Below, piece by piece: positions 21,367-33,838 of a DNA stretch of 64,000 nt. Source of the DNA: Pectobacterium parmentieri (lineage in GTDB: Bacteria; Pseudomonadota; Gammaproteobacteria; Enterobacterales; Enterobacteriaceae); contig NZ_CP015749.1 of assembly GCF_001742145.1 (NCBI RefSeq), positions 3,782,001 through 3,846,000 of the forward strand. The letters run 5' to 3'. Made by a program: the position numbers and the translations under genes. Every line of letters begins with the position of its first letter. The first letter of the stretch is position 1. The notes under the pieces are model-generated. The model did not search any database, was not told where the DNA came from, and saw nothing but the letters and a program-made list of their open reading frames with translations.

Positions 21367-21639
21367 TTATTTAACAGCGTCTTTCAGAGCCTTACCAGAA
21401 ACAAACGCTGGCACGTTGGCAGCAGCAATTTTGATTTCTTTACCGGTTTGTGGGTTGCGGCCAGTGCGCTCATTACGATGGTTGACTTTAAACGTACCAA
21501 AACCAACTAATTGTACTGCATCACCTTCTTTCAGAGACTCGGTAATTGCCGCCAGAGTTGATTCCAGAGCTGCTTTAGCCTGTGCCTTTGACAGATCAGC
21601 TTTGTCCGCAATTACATCAATCAGTTGAGTCTTATTCAT
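21367..21639 (-). CDS. hupA: DNA-binding protein HU-alpha
   Basis: 90-aa nucleoid protein that bends and compacts DNA as HU-alpha homodimers or heterodimers with HU-beta. The sequence is nearly identical to E. coli HupA, with the DNA-binding arm [21 protein letters not shown] strong TAAGGATAA ribosome-binding site precedes the ATG. The 204 bp upstream to yjaG probably carry its own promoter, which I do not assign. Confidence 0.98.
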   Translation of the reverse strand: MNKTQLIDVIADKADLSKAQAKAALESTLAAITESLKEGDAVQLVGFGTFKVNHRNERTGRNPQTGKEIKIAAANVPAFVSGKALKDAVK

Positions 21640-21843
21640 AAGTTATCCTTACAGTGTGTTTATCGCTTGCTAAGCATCGAGTGCGACGGATATGCCCTTT
21701 CCCGTTTTTGGGTGTAGTAGCACTCTCCTGCATACACGCACCGACAGCCACTTTTTTTACGCCCCCCAAATGTAGACCAGACAGGGTGCGAATGTGAAGC
21801 CTAAAGACAGGCCATTTCAGGCCTTAAATCACGTTTTATCGCG

Positions 21844-22434
21844 TTATTGATGCAAATTTATCCCGATGTTACTACTTCCGGCCTCGCGCAGATCGGAACG
21901 GAGCCCTTTGATCAGCTCAATGTCGCGTTCTTCACAGGCCGCCAACAGGCGAAAAATCTCCCATTGAATGTCCCATTCTTCTTCAATCGCAGGCAAAACC
22001 TTTAGCTCGTCGTCGGTCATTTCTTTGCCAGCCTGCGTCATTTCCAACATAGCAACTGTACGGATAGACGCTTCGCTGATGGCTATCGCATGTTCCAGTG
22101 TTTCACCGCTTAAACGCGAATGAATCAGCTCGCCCAGTGCGATGCAGGCATCAATAGCTGGATAGACCCCGTAAAGATCGTAATCTTCAGCAGCGGGAAC
22201 CGCTTCTTCCAGCTTTTCCAACTGGTTGTCGAAATTGACTTTCGCATCTTTAACAACCAATGTTTCCCATACCAAATCGAGAATACGGCGGTAAACCATC
22301 GCGTCTCCGAATTCTGTTTGACGACAAAACTCGTGGTAGTTTGGATACATACGTTCACAAAGACATGCCATGAAAGTGACATGTTGCCAGCTCGCCAGCT
22401 TTTCCAGACGTAAATGAATGGGGTTACGTAACAT
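21844..22434 (-). CDS. yjaG: DUF416-family protein YjaG
   Basis: Cytoplasmic, acidic, helical protein of unknown function, 196 aa from MLRNPIHLRLEKL as in E. coli YjaG. The family core includes VTFMACLCERMYPNY, DLYGVYPAIDACIALGELIHSRLSG and EEEWDIQWEIFRLL. An in-frame ATG four codons upstream (22446) gives a longer form with no better ribosome-binding site. It lies in the conserved order hemE-nfi-yjaG-hupA. Confidence 0.92.
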   Translation of the reverse strand: MLRNPIHLRLEKLASWQHVTFMACLCERMYPNYHEFCRQTEFGDAMVYRRILDLVWETLVVKDAKVNFDNQLEKLEEAVPAAEDYDLYGVYPAIDACIALGELIHSRLSGETLEHAIAISEASIRTVAMLEMTQAGKEMTDDELKVLPAIEEEWDIQWEIFRLLAACEERDIELIKGLRSDLREAGSSNIGINLHQ

Positions 22435-22511
22435 TTTTATGCTCATTAACGGCGACGGACGGCAGTGTACCTGAAATCACAGTGACGCCCTATGCCTGAA
22501 TTCCTAAAGTT

Positions 22512-23201
22512 TTACGACAATACGCTAGCCGCTTGCAGCCGCTGCCAACGCACAAATGCGGGACGATTCGATGCGACAGCATCAGCCCAGCGGGTCGGTT
22601 CCGGTAAACGGTAACCACGCATGCAACATTGTACCCAGTGCAATGCGCTATCCTGACTGACACGATGCCCCGTCGCTACAAATAGCGGGTTACAGCGTGC
22701 TTTGCTGCGCCATACCCAACCAATTTGCTCGCCCTTATCCAACAACGGCTGCCGACTGCCAACACTCTCCGCCAACGGCTCAAACCGGCCACAAAGCCGA
22801 CTTTTCGCCACGCCAATCGTGGGAACGTCAACGAGCAGACCAAAATGGCTGGCAACGCCGAGACGACGTGGGTGGGAAATCCCATGCCCATCGACAAACA
22901 GCAGATCCGGTTTCTGTTCAAGCAACGCCCACGCAGCTAACAGCCCGGGGCATTCGCGAAACGAAAGAAAACCGGGGATATAAGGCATCGTCGTGCTGAT
23001 GCGCGCAATCTTGTATTCTACCAGTTCCAACGAAGGATAGCGCATTACCGCAATCGCGGCGCGCGTTACCGAGCCTTCTTGCTCAAAGCCAACATCCGCA
23101 CCCGCGATAAATGCAGGCTGCTCAAAAGGTAAATCATCGTGCCGAATCACATCAGAAGCACGAGCCAACTGCTCAGCTCGCAGCCGTTGTGTATCAATCA
23201 C
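22512..23201 (-). CDS. nfi: Endonuclease V (deoxyinosine 3' endonuclease)
   Basis: Repair nuclease that nicks DNA one base 3' of deaminated purines, mainly hypoxanthine. The 229-aa protein shows the family motifs [11 protein letters not shown] (catalytic Asp), [27 protein letters not shown] and GVAKSRLCG. The start is GTG preceded by GGAGGTGAT. It lies 15 bp after hemE and is probably co-transcribed with it. Confidence 0.96.
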   Translation of the reverse strand: MIDTQRLRAEQLARASDVIRHDDLPFEQPAFIAGADVGFEQEGSVTRAAIAVMRYPSLELVEYKIARISTTMPYIPGFLSFRECPGLLAAWALLEQKPDLLFVDGHGISHPRRLGVASHFGLLVDVPTIGVAKSRLCGRFEPLAESVGSRQPLLDKGEQIGWVWRSKARCNPLFVATGHRVSQDSALHWVQCCMRGYRLPEPTRWADAVASNRPAFVRWQRLQAASVLS

Positions 23202-23216
23202 ATCACCTCCTGTGAA

Positions 23217-24281
23217 TCATGCGTGATAAGGGCGGGATAACCGATGCACCGCCTCAACAAAAACGCCTGCATGTTCCGGTGGCACGTCTTGATGAATGCC
23301 GTGGCCCAGATTGAAAACATGGCCGTCACCTTGTCCAAATTCAGCGAGGATCGATGCCACTTCCTGTTCGATCCGCGCTGGATCGGCATACAGCATTGAG
23401 GGATCCATATTTCCCTGTAGCGCCACTTTATCGCCTACGCGGCGGCGTGCGTCGGCGATATCACTCGTCCAGTCCAGCCCCAGCGCGTCGCAGCCTGTTT
23501 CCGCCATTGCCTCCAGCCACTGGCCTCCGCCTTTGGTGAAGAGCGTTACGGGCACACGGCGGCCTTCATTCTCACGCTGCAAACCATCAACAATTTTATG
23601 CATGTAACGCAGGGAGAACTCTTTGTAGTCGCGTCCGCTCAGCGCACCACCCCAGGTATCGAATACCATCACGGCCTGCGCACCCGCGCGAATTTGCGCA
23701 TTAAGATAAAGAATGACGCTATCAGCCAGCTTATCCAACAACAGGTGCAGCGTTTTAGGTTCAGCGAACATCATTTTCTTGATGACGGTAAACGCTTTGC
23801 TGCTACCGCCCTCCACCATATAGGTCGCCAGCGTCCACGGACTGCCCGAGAAGCCGATAAGCGGCACTTCACCAGCAAGGTTTTTGCGGATCGTCCGCAC
23901 TGCGTTCATCACATAACCGAGTTCCTGTTCTGGATCGGGAACAGGCAGTTTAACGACATCAGCATGAGAGGTGATGGGAGAGTGAAAGCGCGGACCTTCC
24001 CCCGCTTCAAAGTAGAGCCCTAAGCCCATGGCATCAGGGATAGTGAGAATGTCGGAAAACAGGATCGCCGCATCCAGCGCATAACGCCGTAAAGGTTGTA
24101 GCGTGACTTCACATGCCAACTCTGCATTTTTGCACAGTGACATAAAATCACCCGCCTGCGCACGCGTTGCCTTATATTCCGGTAGATAACGCCCCGCCTG
24201 ACGCATCATCCACACAGGGGTGACATCAACAGGTTGGCGCAATAACGCCCGCAAATAGCGATCGTTTTTCAGGTCGGTCAT
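23217..24281 (-). CDS. hemE: Uroporphyrinogen decarboxylase
   Basis: Converts uroporphyrinogen III to coproporphyrinogen III in heme synthesis. At 354 aa it has the E. coli length. Signature motifs are [15 protein letters not shown] (substrate carboxylate binding), [15 protein letters not shown] with the catalytic Asp, and [17 protein letters not shown]. An AGGAAGAGAAC ribosome-binding site precedes the ATG. It is followed by nfi. Confidence 0.98.
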   Translation of the reverse strand: MTDLKNDRYLRALLRQPVDVTPVWMMRQAGRYLPEYKATRAQAGDFMSLCKNAELACEVTLQPLRRYALDAAILFSDILTIPDAMGLGLYFEAGEGPRFHSPITSHADVVKLPVPDPEQELGYVMNAVRTIRKNLAGEVPLIGFSGSPWTLATYMVEGGSSKAFTVIKKMMFAEPKTLHLLLDKLADSVILYLNAQIRAGAQAVMVFDTWGGALSGRDYKEFSLRYMHKIVDGLQRENEGRRVPVTLFTKGGGQWLEAMAETGCDALGLDWTSDIADARRRVGDKVALQGNMDPSMLYADPARIEQEVASILAEFGQGDGHVFNLGHGIHQDVPPEHAGVFVEAVHRLSRPYHA

Positions 24282-24397
24282 GTTCTCTTCCTTTCAGCCT
24301 CACGGCGGTTCTACACCAGATAGATGTGATGAAGCGGATGCGTTATAAAACGAACGTGTTATGAAACCAATACATTAATGGCGCAAATAGTACCACG

Positions 24398-25180
24398 TCA
24401 GCCTTCGTTCTCGTGATAAGCGCGGCACAACACCACGGTATCCTCGATAAGTCGACGGGCCACGGTGCCCAGCGGAGGCAACTGTGGGAGTTGGTCATAG
24501 CGGAACCAACCCGCGTCACGCAGCTCTTTCGGATCGTGCTTGATTTCTCCCCCCGCATAATCCGCCACAAACGCCATCATCAGTGAATGAGGGAATGGCC
24601 AAGGCTGCGAACTTACATAACGCAGGTTTTTTATCTGAATTTGGCTCTCTTCCATCACCTCACGCACGACCGTCTGTTCTAGCGTTTCGCCCACTTCTAC
24701 AAATCCAGCCAGCACGGTGTACATGTTTCCGCGATGCCGATTGTGCTGCGCCAGCAAAATCTCCTTGCCACGGCGAATCGCGACAATGATGCAGGGGGCG
24801 ATCTGCGGATAATAACGTTCTTTGCAGTGGCCGCATAAGCACGCCAACTCCGTTTTGCTCTGCACCATTTCATGGCCACAGTAACCGCAAAAACGATGGG
24901 AGCGATAGAATTCAGCCAACTGCACGCCTCGCCCCGCCAGTTGGAATAAGCCCACGTCTTGATCGAGCAATTGGCGAACGGACGCCATACCCGTATCCCG
25001 CCCCTGGCACACCAGCCAGGCAGGCTGCCCTTGCCATTCGCCAATCTGGCGAGCCACTTTCCCTTGCAACGACCACTCTATAGCCGTTCCGCGTGGCAAT
25101 TCCCCTTGGGGAAGCCAAATTTGTATCGCATCGCTAACTATCCACCAGCCGGTTTCATCACCTTTTAGCGTCTGTTCCAT
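24398..25180 (-). CDS. nudC: NADH pyrophosphatase / NAD-capped RNA decapping enzyme
   Basis: Nudix hydrolase of 260 aa that cleaves NAD(H) and removes NAD caps from RNA in E. coli. The zinc ribbon uses CGYCG and CLCGHC. The Nudix box [11 protein letters not shown]...REVMEESQI is followed by the NudC-specific SQPWPFPHS. One oddity is that the usually conserved Gly near the end of the Nudix box (EESGI in E. coli) is Gln here; the catalytic Glu residues and REVMEE remain. It is divergent from rsd. Confidence 0.96.
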   Translation of the reverse strand: MEQTLKGDETGWWIVSDAIQIWLPQGELPRGTAIEWSLQGKVARQIGEWQGQPAWLVCQGRDTGMASVRQLLDQDVGLFQLAGRGVQLAEFYRSHRFCGYCGHEMVQSKTELACLCGHCKERYYPQIAPCIIVAIRRGKEILLAQHNRHRGNMYTVLAGFVEVGETLEQTVVREVMEESQIQIKNLRYVSSQPWPFPHSLMMAFVADYAGGEIKHDPKELRDAGWFRYDQLPQLPPLGTVARRLIEDTVVLCRAYHENEG

Positions 25181-25288
25181 ATCTTTTTATTGCTCCATTG
25201 CCACTTCACTGGCATTTTACATTCAGAGTGATTACATAAGTTTTATAACTGGGATTTCAGTTATTTCTTACCGTTCACGGAGTCAACA

Positions 25289-25750
25289 ATGCTAAACCAG
25301 CTACAAAGTCTGACTGAATACGTTGGTGGCAATAATGCGTTAATCGACCAATGGCTACAAGCGCGTAAGCAGCTTCTGGTGGCTTACTATCATCTGGTTG
25401 GCATCAAGCCGAACAAGGAAGCGCTTTCTCTTTTGGATGAAGAAGCATTGGATCATTTTTGCCAGAATCTGGTGGACTATCTTTCTACCGGCCACTTTCA
25501 TTTATACGAAAAGATGCTGCATGAAGCAGCGACCCACAGCGAACAAGTATTAGCGCTTTCCACACAACTCGACCTCGCCCTGCAAAACAATACACAGCAA
25601 ATCATGACGTTTTACGATAGCCATCTGGCAGCCGCTATCGATGATGATAACTGTCTTGAATTCCAGCAGGCACTTTCCAGCGTCGGCGAAGCATTAGAAG
25701 AGCGTTTTACGTTAGAAGACAACATGATTACGCAGGTTTACGATAACTAG
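25289..25750 (+). CDS. rsd: Regulator of sigma-70 (anti-sigma-D)
   Basis: Binds region 4 of sigma-70 in stationary phase and so favours alternative sigma factors; in E. coli it also stimulates SpoT. The 153-aa helical protein matches E. coli Rsd, including the N-terminal MLNQLQSLTEYVGGNNALID and YHLVGIKP. Its ribosome-binding site CGGAGTCAAC precedes the ATG. The gene lies between nudC and the thi operon, as in E. coli. Confidence 0.96.
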   Translation: MLNQLQSLTEYVGGNNALIDQWLQARKQLLVAYYHLVGIKPNKEALSLLDEEALDHFCQNLVDYLSTGHFHLYEKMLHEAATHSEQVLALSTQLDLALQNNTQQIMTFYDSHLAAAIDDDNCLEFQQALSSVGEALEERFTLEDNMITQVYDN

Positions 25751-25810
25751 TCGTCATTTGTCGTTATTTAAGAACATCATCACACGCTGTACAGGCAAAA
25801 GCGGCACGCT

Positions 25811-25839
25811 TTGACATCCGCGTTTTGCCGTCATACAGT
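25811..25839 (+). promoter_or_regulatory. thiC operon promoter
   Basis: -35 TTGACA (25811-25816) and -10 TACAGT (25834-25839) are separated by 17 bp, about 35 bp ahead of the TPP riboswitch. Confidence 0.75.
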
Positions 25840-25875
25840 GTAGGGGTTTTATTGACCCGTCTAACAGACGGGCAA

Positions 25876-26000
25876 ATCTTGTCGGAGTGCCTAGCGTGCT
25901 TGTGTTTCGTTTTTACGGAACCTATAAGTGCACAGGCTGAGACCGTTAATTCGGGATCCGCGGAACCTGATCGGGTTAATACCTGCGAAGGGAACAAGAG
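25876..26000 (+). ncRNA. TPP (THI-box) riboswitch
   Basis: Conserved aptamer segments appear in order: TCTTGTCGGAGTGC, CAGGCTGAGACCG, GGATCCGCGGAACCTGATC, GGTTAATACCTGCGAAGG and GAACAAGAG. The last pairs with the first to close P1. TPP binding is expected to switch off thiC expression. A hairpin CCCGTCT/AGACGGG (25856-25872) precedes it. From 26001 to 26123 the leader probably contains the expression platform; I see no separate gene there. Confidence 0.97.
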
Positions 26001-26051
26001 TAATGCACTTCATTAAGCTCACGGCTGCGTATTTCTATATACCTGCTCTGA

Positions 26052-28702
<2,651 letters not shown>

Positions 28703-28703
28703 C

Positions 28704-29483
28704 ATGGTAACGAATCCCCATCCAACGCCTGCGGGACTGAGCGATAGCGAGTTCATGCGCTACAGCCGCCAACTGATGCTGGAAGATATTGGCCCGGAAG
28801 GTCAGGAGAAACTCAAAGCCGCCCGCGTTCTGCTGGTAGGGCTCGGTGGACTGGGTTCCCCCGCGTCGCTCTATCTGGCCGCAGCAGGGGTCGGCACGCT
28901 GCTACTTGCTGACGATGACTCGCTGCATATCAGCAACCTGCAACGCCAGATTCTGTATCGCACCAGCGACACTGACAAGCCCAAAGCGGTGTTGGCACAG
29001 CGTCAGCTACAGGCATTAAATCCGTACTCAGAAGCAATAGCACTCACCGAAAGGCTAAGCGGTGACGCGTTACACCACGCCGTCAGCCGCGTCGATCTGG
29101 TACTGGATTGCAGCGACAACATGACAACCCGTCATGCGGTTAACGCCGCCTGCGTAGGTGCCGGCAAACCGTTGATCAGCGGTAGCGCCGTCGGTTTCAG
29201 CGGCCAGCTTGCAGTCTTCATGCCGCCTTATCAGTCTGGCTGCTACGCCTGCCTGTATCCGGATACCGCCGAACCGCAGCGCAACTGTCGTACTGCGGGC
29301 GTGCTTGGCCCAATAGTCGGCGTGATTGGCACACTTCAGGCGTTGGAGGCAATCAAACTGCTGGCGGGGATGCCGTCCGCGCTGGACGGAAAGCTGAGAA
29401 TGTTCAATGGCAAACAGCAGAGCTGGAACACACTCCAACTGACGCGTTCACCTCATTGCCCGGTATGCGGGGGCGTAGCATGA
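28704..29483 (+). CDS. thiF: Sulfur-carrier adenylyltransferase ThiF
   Basis: Adenylates the C-terminal Gly-Gly of ThiS so sulfur can be loaded for thiazole formation. E1-like fold, 259 aa, with nucleotide-binding VLLVGLGGLGSPASLYLAAA, the DCSDNMTTR segment, and two CxxC zinc pairs (GCYACLYP and CPVCGG). The ATG after GGGAGGCATGAC is chosen; the frame is open seven codons upstream to a TTG. Its stop overlaps the thiS start. Confidence 0.96.
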   Translation: MVTNPHPTPAGLSDSEFMRYSRQLMLEDIGPEGQEKLKAARVLLVGLGGLGSPASLYLAAAGVGTLLLADDDSLHISNLQRQILYRTSDTDKPKAVLAQRQLQALNPYSEAIALTERLSGDALHHAVSRVDLVLDCSDNMTTRHAVNAACVGAGKPLISGSAVGFSGQLAVFMPPYQSGCYACLYPDTAEPQRNCRTAGVLGPIVGVIGTLQALEAIKLLAGMPSALDGKLRMFNGKQQSWNTLQLTRSPHCPVCGGVA

Positions 29484-29680
29484 AAATCACGCTGAATGAT
29501 GAGCCCTTTGAATGTCCAGAGGCTATTACGGTTGAGACGCTGCTGAACCAGATAAATCGATTTCAGCCCGGTACGGCGTTAGCCATCAACCAGACCATTA
29601 TCCCGCGCGCCACCTGGTCACTGCATCAGGTACAAAACGGTGATGATATTTTGCTTTTTCAGGCAATCGCGGGAGGATGA
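29480..29680 (+). CDS. thiS: Sulfur-carrier protein ThiS
   Basis: 66-aa ubiquitin-fold sulfur carrier. The essential C-terminal Gly-Gly (LFQAIAGG) is present. The start is the ATGA overlapping the thiF stop, giving [11 protein letters not shown]. The carrier is adenylated by ThiF and, as thiocarboxylate, gives sulfur to ThiG. thiG begins one base after its stop. Confidence 0.97.
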   Translation: MKITLNDEPFECPEAITVETLLNQINRFQPGTALAINQTIIPRATWSLHQVQNGDDILLFQAIAGG

Positions 29681-29681
29681 C

Positions 29682-30464
29682 ATGCTGCACATTGCCGATA
29701 CAATATTAACGTCACGACTGCTAACCGGCACCGGCAAATTCGCTACGCCAGAACTGATGCTGGCGGCACTTAAGGCTTCCGGCTCACAGTTAGTGACTAT
29801 GGCGATGAAGCGCGTTGATCTGAATGGTGGAAACGATGCTATTCTCGCCCCGCTACGCCAGCTTGGTATTAAACTGCTGCCGAATACGTCAGGTGCCAAA
29901 ACCGCAGACGAAGCTATTTTTGCGGCCCGACTGGCGCGTGAAGCATTGGGTACCCGCTGGCTGAAGCTGGAAATTCACCCCGATGTGAAATACCTGTTGC
30001 CCGATCCCATCGAAACGCTAAAGGCCGCTGAACAACTGGTAAAAGAGGGCTTCACGGTACTGCCCTATTGCAGTGCCGACCCGGTGTTGTGCAAACGGCT
30101 GGAAGAAGTCGGCTGCGCAGCGGTGATGCCACTCGGTGCACCAATTGGCTCCAATCAGGGGCTACAAACGCGTGATTTTCTCCGCATCATCATCGAACAA
30201 GCGCGCATTCCGGTGATTGTCGACGCGGGCATTGGTGCCCCAAGCCATGCGGCCGACGCGTTGGAAATGGGAGCCGATGCCGTGCTGGTCAATACAGCAA
30301 TTGCCGTTGCTCGCGACCCTGTAGCGATGGCGCACGCATTCCGGCTGGCCGTCGATGCCGGTGGGCTTGCTCGCCAGGCTGGGCTGGGAAATAAGCAATC
30401 TGTCGCCAGCGCCACCAGCCCACTCACCGGTTTTCTAAATCGACAAATGGAAGGAGCGGAGTGA
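29682..30464 (+). CDS. thiG: Thiazole synthase ThiG
   Basis: Forms the thiazole phosphate ring from deoxyxylulose phosphate, dehydroglycine (from ThiH) and ThiS thiocarboxylate. 260 aa with the family pattern [20 protein letters not shown] (Schiff-base Lys context), [12 protein letters not shown] and [37 protein letters not shown] ribosome-binding site lies within the end of thiS. It overlaps thiH by one base (TGATG). Confidence 0.97.
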   Translation: MLHIADTILTSRLLTGTGKFATPELMLAALKASGSQLVTMAMKRVDLNGGNDAILAPLRQLGIKLLPNTSGAKTADEAIFAARLAREALGTRWLKLEIHPDVKYLLPDPIETLKAAEQLVKEGFTVLPYCSADPVLCKRLEEVGCAAVMPLGAPIGSNQGLQTRDFLRIIIEQARIPVIVDAGIGAPSHAADALEMGADAVLVNTAIAVARDPVAMAHAFRLAVDAGGLARQAGLGNKQSVASATSPLTGFLNRQMEGAE

Positions 30465-31585
30465 TGAGCGTCGATTTTCAAACCGTCTGGGAACAGCTCG
30501 ACTGGGATGACCTGACGCTGTGCATCAACAGTAAAACAGCCCATGATGTTGAACTGGCGCTTACTGCACCACACCTGACGCGCGACGACTTCATGGCGCT
30601 CATTTCACCGGCCGCAAGCGCCTATCTGGAACCGCTAGCCCAGCGGGCACAGCAACTCACCCGCCAGCGTTTTGGTAATACGGTGAGCTTCTATGTTCCG
30701 CTATATCTGTCCAACTTGTGCTCCAACGACTGCACCTACTGCGGCTTTTCGATGAGCAATCACATCAAGCGAAAAACGCTGGATGACGCGGAAATCCTAC
30801 GCGAATGCGCCGCTATCAAGGAACTCGGGTTTGCGCACCTACTGCTCGTAACCGGGGAGCATCAGCGCAAAGTGGGAATGGATTATTTTCGTCGCGTCTT
30901 TCCGCTGATTCGACCGCTCTTCAGTTCACTGATGATCGAAGTCCAGCCGCTGTCGCAGGATGAATACGCTGAGTTAAAAACGCTGGGGCTGGATGGCGTG
31001 ATGGTCTATCAGGAAACCTACCATCCTGCGACTTACCAGTTGCACCATCTAAAAGGACAAAAGCAGGATTTCCACTGGCGACTCGCCACGCCGGATCGGC
31101 TTGGTCGCGCGGGGATCGATAAGATCGGGCTTGGCGCGTTAATCGGCCTGTCCAATAGCTGGCGTACCGACTGCTACATGGTGGCGGAACATCTGCTGCA
31201 CTTACAGCAAAGCTACTGGCAGAGCCGTTATTCTATCTCATTCCCCCGCCTGCGTCCCTGTGCGGGCGGCATTGAACCAGCATCTCTAATGGATGAAGCA
31301 CAACTCATGCAGGTGATTTGCGCATTCCGGTTGTTGTCACCAGATATTGAGTTATCGCTCTCCACGCGTGAATCGCCTTTCTTTCGCGATCATGCCATTC
31401 CTATTGCGATTAACAACGTCAGTGCATTTTCCAAAACCCAGCCGGGCGGATATGCCGACAACCACCCCGAGCTGGAACAGTTCTCGCCGCATGATTCACG
31501 ACGTCCTGAAGACGTTGCGCAGGCCATCGTGCGTGCTGGTCTCCAGCCAGTGTGGAAAGACTGGGATGGTTATTTAGGCAGGTAG
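30464..31585 (+). CDS. thiH: 2-iminoacetate synthase (tyrosine lyase) ThiH
   Basis: Radical-SAM enzyme (373 aa) that cleaves tyrosine to dehydroglycine and p-cresol, supplying the glycine unit of thiazole. The CxxxCxxC cluster motif is CSNDCTYC, preceded by FYVPLYLSNL. The E. coli-type C-terminus DDVAQAI-like region and WKDWDGYLG are present. It starts at the ATG overlapping the thiG stop (30464). It is the last gene of the operon; no strong terminator follows directly. Confidence 0.96.
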   Translation: MSVDFQTVWEQLDWDDLTLCINSKTAHDVELALTAPHLTRDDFMALISPAASAYLEPLAQRAQQLTRQRFGNTVSFYVPLYLSNLCSNDCTYCGFSMSNHIKRKTLDDAEILRECAAIKELGFAHLLLVTGEHQRKVGMDYFRRVFPLIRPLFSSLMIEVQPLSQDEYAELKTLGLDGVMVYQETYHPATYQLHHLKGQKQDFHWRLATPDRLGRAGIDKIGLGALIGLSNSWRTDCYMVAEHLLHLQQSYWQSRYSISFPRLRPCAGGIEPASLMDEAQLMQVICAFRLLSPDIELSLSTRESPFFRDHAIPIAINNVSAFSKTQPGGYADNHPELEQFSPHDSRRPEDVAQAIVRAGLQPVWKDWDGYLGR

Positions 31586-31790
31586 CGCGACGATGCGCCA
31601 GATAGTGGTCAGTTAAGCGAGAAGTGAGAGGGAAACACGGGGATGAGGTTCTCACAGGGATACCTCGCACCGTAGTAGCCCTCGTGTCTCGGATGTTAAG
31701 CGATCGGTGTGAGCGATACGCATAATTTGGGACACCGCCCGCAGGCAGGAATGAGAATTACACAGAAAGCAATATTCTCAGGATAGCGCC

Positions 31791-31871
31791 ATGCAATATG
31801 ACATTCGGCCTATCGTCACGGCCTTCGACGAAGAATACTGTAGTGTCGTTGGCAAGCCTGAGTGTGACTGA
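31791..31871 (+). CDS. Possible 26-aa small protein
   Basis: An ATG after AGGA (AGGATAGCGCC) opens a 26-codon frame. The product begins MQYDIRPIVTAFDEEY and ends CSVVGKPECD, acidic with two cysteines. It resembles nothing I know. It could be a genuine small protein or chance, as one short frame in 380 bp is not unexpected. Confidence 0.25.
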   Translation: MQYDIRPIVTAFDEEYCSVVGKPECD

Positions 31872-31920
31872 GCCTGTTGACCGGAGCCATTGCCACTTAT
31901 CGGCTCTGCACATCAACCCG

Positions 31921-31951
31921 CCGATACGGGGCTTATCCTTACCCGTATCGG
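31921..31951. terminator. Strong hairpin between thiH and yjiR
   Basis: Perfect 10-bp arms, CCGATACGGG (31921-31930) and CCCGTATCGG (31942-31951). On plus it is followed by CCTTCCTT. It may terminate thi readthrough and the convergent yjiR transcript, 18 bp from the yjiR stop. Confidence 0.55.
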
Positions 31952-31968
31952 CCCTTCCTTAAAATTCA

Positions 31969-33405
31969 TCAAGGGGCGTTCTGGTCAGGAAGCGCATGCA
32001 TCATCTTCGCGACTTCACTACCCACGATACGCAGCCCTTCCCTCATCTCTTCCGTAAAGCGATTGGCATAATTGAGTCGAATACAATTACGGTATTTCCC
32101 CGAAGCGGAAAATAGCGATCCCGCAGCTATCTGTATACCCGCTTTTCTGACCTCACGGGCGAGCTTAAGCGAATCAAAATATTCAGGCAGTTCAATCCAC
32201 ATCAAAAACCCCCCTTGCGGGCGGCTGACGCAAATATTGGACGGAAAATACTCACGCACCCAGCAGGTAAACGTGCTCAGATTGGCTTTGTACTGGGCAC
32301 GCATGCGCCGTAAGTGAGGCTGATAGTGTCCCTGACGAATAAATTCTGCCACGGCTAGCTGAGGATGAACCACCGTCGATCCCGTACTGATGTATTTTGT
32401 ATGGATCACACGCTCCAGATAGCGCCCAGGGGCGATCCAACCCACGCGCAAACCAGGCGCTAAATTCTTCGAAAACGAACTGCACAACAGTACGCGTCCA
32501 TCTTCATCAAACGATTTTATGGCGCGGGGGCGCGGATACTCATAGGCCAACTCGCCATAGGCATCATCTTCGATAATCGCGATATCAAAGTGCTGTGCCA
32601 GTGTCACCAGTGATTTCTTGCGGGCATCAGGCATGATAAAGCCAAGCGGGTTGTTACAGCTAGGAACCAGAAGTACGGCTTTGATCGGCCATTGATCCAG
32701 CGCCAGCCTCAATGCTTCGAGGCTGATCCCCGTCACTGAATCGGTTGGGATCTCGATCGCTTTGATATCCAGCCCACGAAGGATCTGCATCGTGCCCGGA
32801 AAAGCAGGTGACTCGACAGCAACGATGTCGCCGGGCTGACAAACGGCACGGACCGCAACAAATAAGGCTTCCTGACATCCGGTAGTGATCACAATATCAT
32901 CTTGCGTCAGTTGGCAGCCGCAGTCGACGGTAAGGCGGGCAATCTGTTCACGCAGCGCGGGTACGCCATATACGCTGTCATATTGTAAGATCCGGGGATC
33001 CTGGTACTGGCAGAGACGACTCATCTCTTTCCACAGCGGCTTTATAGTCGGCTGGCTCACATCTGGCATTCCGCTACCAAACTTCAGCACGTTAGTCTCC
33101 AGACGCACGTTCACCAACTCCAGCACCGATTCCCACTGAGTGATTTCAACCGGACGTTGAGCGGGACGCGTCAGCGCCGGTACAGGCGGCGTTGCCTTGC
33201 GCGGTGTAACAAAATATCCCGAACGCGGCTGCGGCATAATCAACTGTCGGGTTTCCAGCAGATGATAGGCTTGCTGGACGGTACTGATGCTCACACCATG
33301 TTCTGTACTGAGTGCCCGAACGGAAGGCAGACGTTCCCCACTTTGATATAACCCTTGTTCGATCCGCTGCTCTAACAACCCAGCAAGGTGTTGATAACGT
33401 GTCAT
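31969..33405 (-). CDS. yjiR: MocR-type GntR/aminotransferase-like transcriptional regulator
   Basis: PLP-binding regulator of the MocR/PdxR group, 478 aa. The N-terminal GntR winged helix has ERLPSVRALSTEHGVSISTV. The C-terminal class I aminotransferase-like domain has ESPAFPGTMQ, LLVPSCNNPLGFIMPDARKK and the PLP lysine in LLCSSFSKNLAPGLRVGW. It closely resembles E. coli YjiR throughout and is divergent from the yjiS homologue, as in E. coli. The ATG at 33405 has AGGGA at good spacing; another in-frame ATG lies three codons upstream. Its targets are unknown. Confidence 0.88.
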   Translation of the reverse strand: MTRYQHLAGLLEQRIEQGLYQSGERLPSVRALSTEHGVSISTVQQAYHLLETRQLIMPQPRSGYFVTPRKATPPVPALTRPAQRPVEITQWESVLELVNVRLETNVLKFGSGMPDVSQPTIKPLWKEMSRLCQYQDPRILQYDSVYGVPALREQIARLTVDCGCQLTQDDIVITTGCQEALFVAVRAVCQPGDIVAVESPAFPGTMQILRGLDIKAIEIPTDSVTGISLEALRLALDQWPIKAVLLVPSCNNPLGFIMPDARKKSLVTLAQHFDIAIIEDDAYGELAYEYPRPRAIKSFDEDGRVLLCSSFSKNLAPGLRVGWIAPGRYLERVIHTKYISTGSTVVHPQLAVAEFIRQGHYQPHLRRMRAQYKANLSTFTCWVREYFPSNICVSRPQGGFLMWIELPEYFDSLKLAREVRKAGIQIAAGSLFSASGKYRNCIRLNYANRFTEEMREGLRIVGSEVAKMMHALPDQNAP

Positions 33406-33578
33406 CAGTATCATTCCCTATCATTATTCACAGCAATAACCAGTACAGATTAAAATAAAAATTACCATTCAGATGCAATATCACACAATCTGTATGCTAA
33501 AAAAATGGATTTTTTGCGTCTGTATTGAAAATACCTTTCACCTCATCATAGCGATCATTCACTGGCGAGGGGGAAAAT

Positions 33579-33770
33579 ATGGAATTTCATGAAAATCGAT
33601 CACAAAAACCGTTCCGCGAGTCACCGTTCTGGCTAATGTTGATTTTGCCGTACCGCTTGTGGAAAGCCTGGCGGGTAAGGGCACAGACGCTGAAGATACT
33701 ACAGAATATGAGTGATAACGGGCTTAAGGATATCGGACTGAAGCGAAGCGATCTTGATCGATTCAGATAG
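33579..33770 (+). CDS. yjiS: DUF1127 small protein YjiS
   Basis: 63-aa basic protein of the DUF1127 (YjiS) family. The conserved C-terminal motif is LKDIGLKRSDLDRFR after MSDNG, and the N-terminus MEFHENR matches E. coli YjiS. Members of the family in other bacteria affect RNA turnover or phosphate metabolism, but the role here is unknown. GAGGGGG lies upstream of the start. It is divergent from yjiR, which may regulate it. Confidence 0.85.
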   Translation: MEFHENRSQKPFRESPFWLMLILPYRLWKAWRVRAQTLKILQNMSDNGLKDIGLKRSDLDRFR

Positions 33771-33798
33771 CACAGCGCTAAAAACATGAGAAATATCA

Positions 33799-33825
33799 CC
33801 GATACAGGCATTGCGCTTGTATCGG
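33799..33825. terminator. Hairpin between yjiS and MHS transporter gene
   Basis: CCGATACA (33799-33806) pairs with TGTATCGG (33818-33825). It lies between the convergent ends of yjiS and the transporter gene and may terminate both. Confidence 0.5.
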
Positions 33826-33838
33826 CAAGATAAAAAGA

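Larger units (their letters stand above)
31586..31968. other. Intergenic region between thiH and yjiR
   Basis: It contains one short frame with a ribosome-binding site (31791-31871) and a strong hairpin at 31921-31951. I see no known RNA or protein gene in it. In E. coli the region after thiH also differs from strain to strain and carries a small RNA, SroH; I could not recognise an equivalent. Confidence 0.4.
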
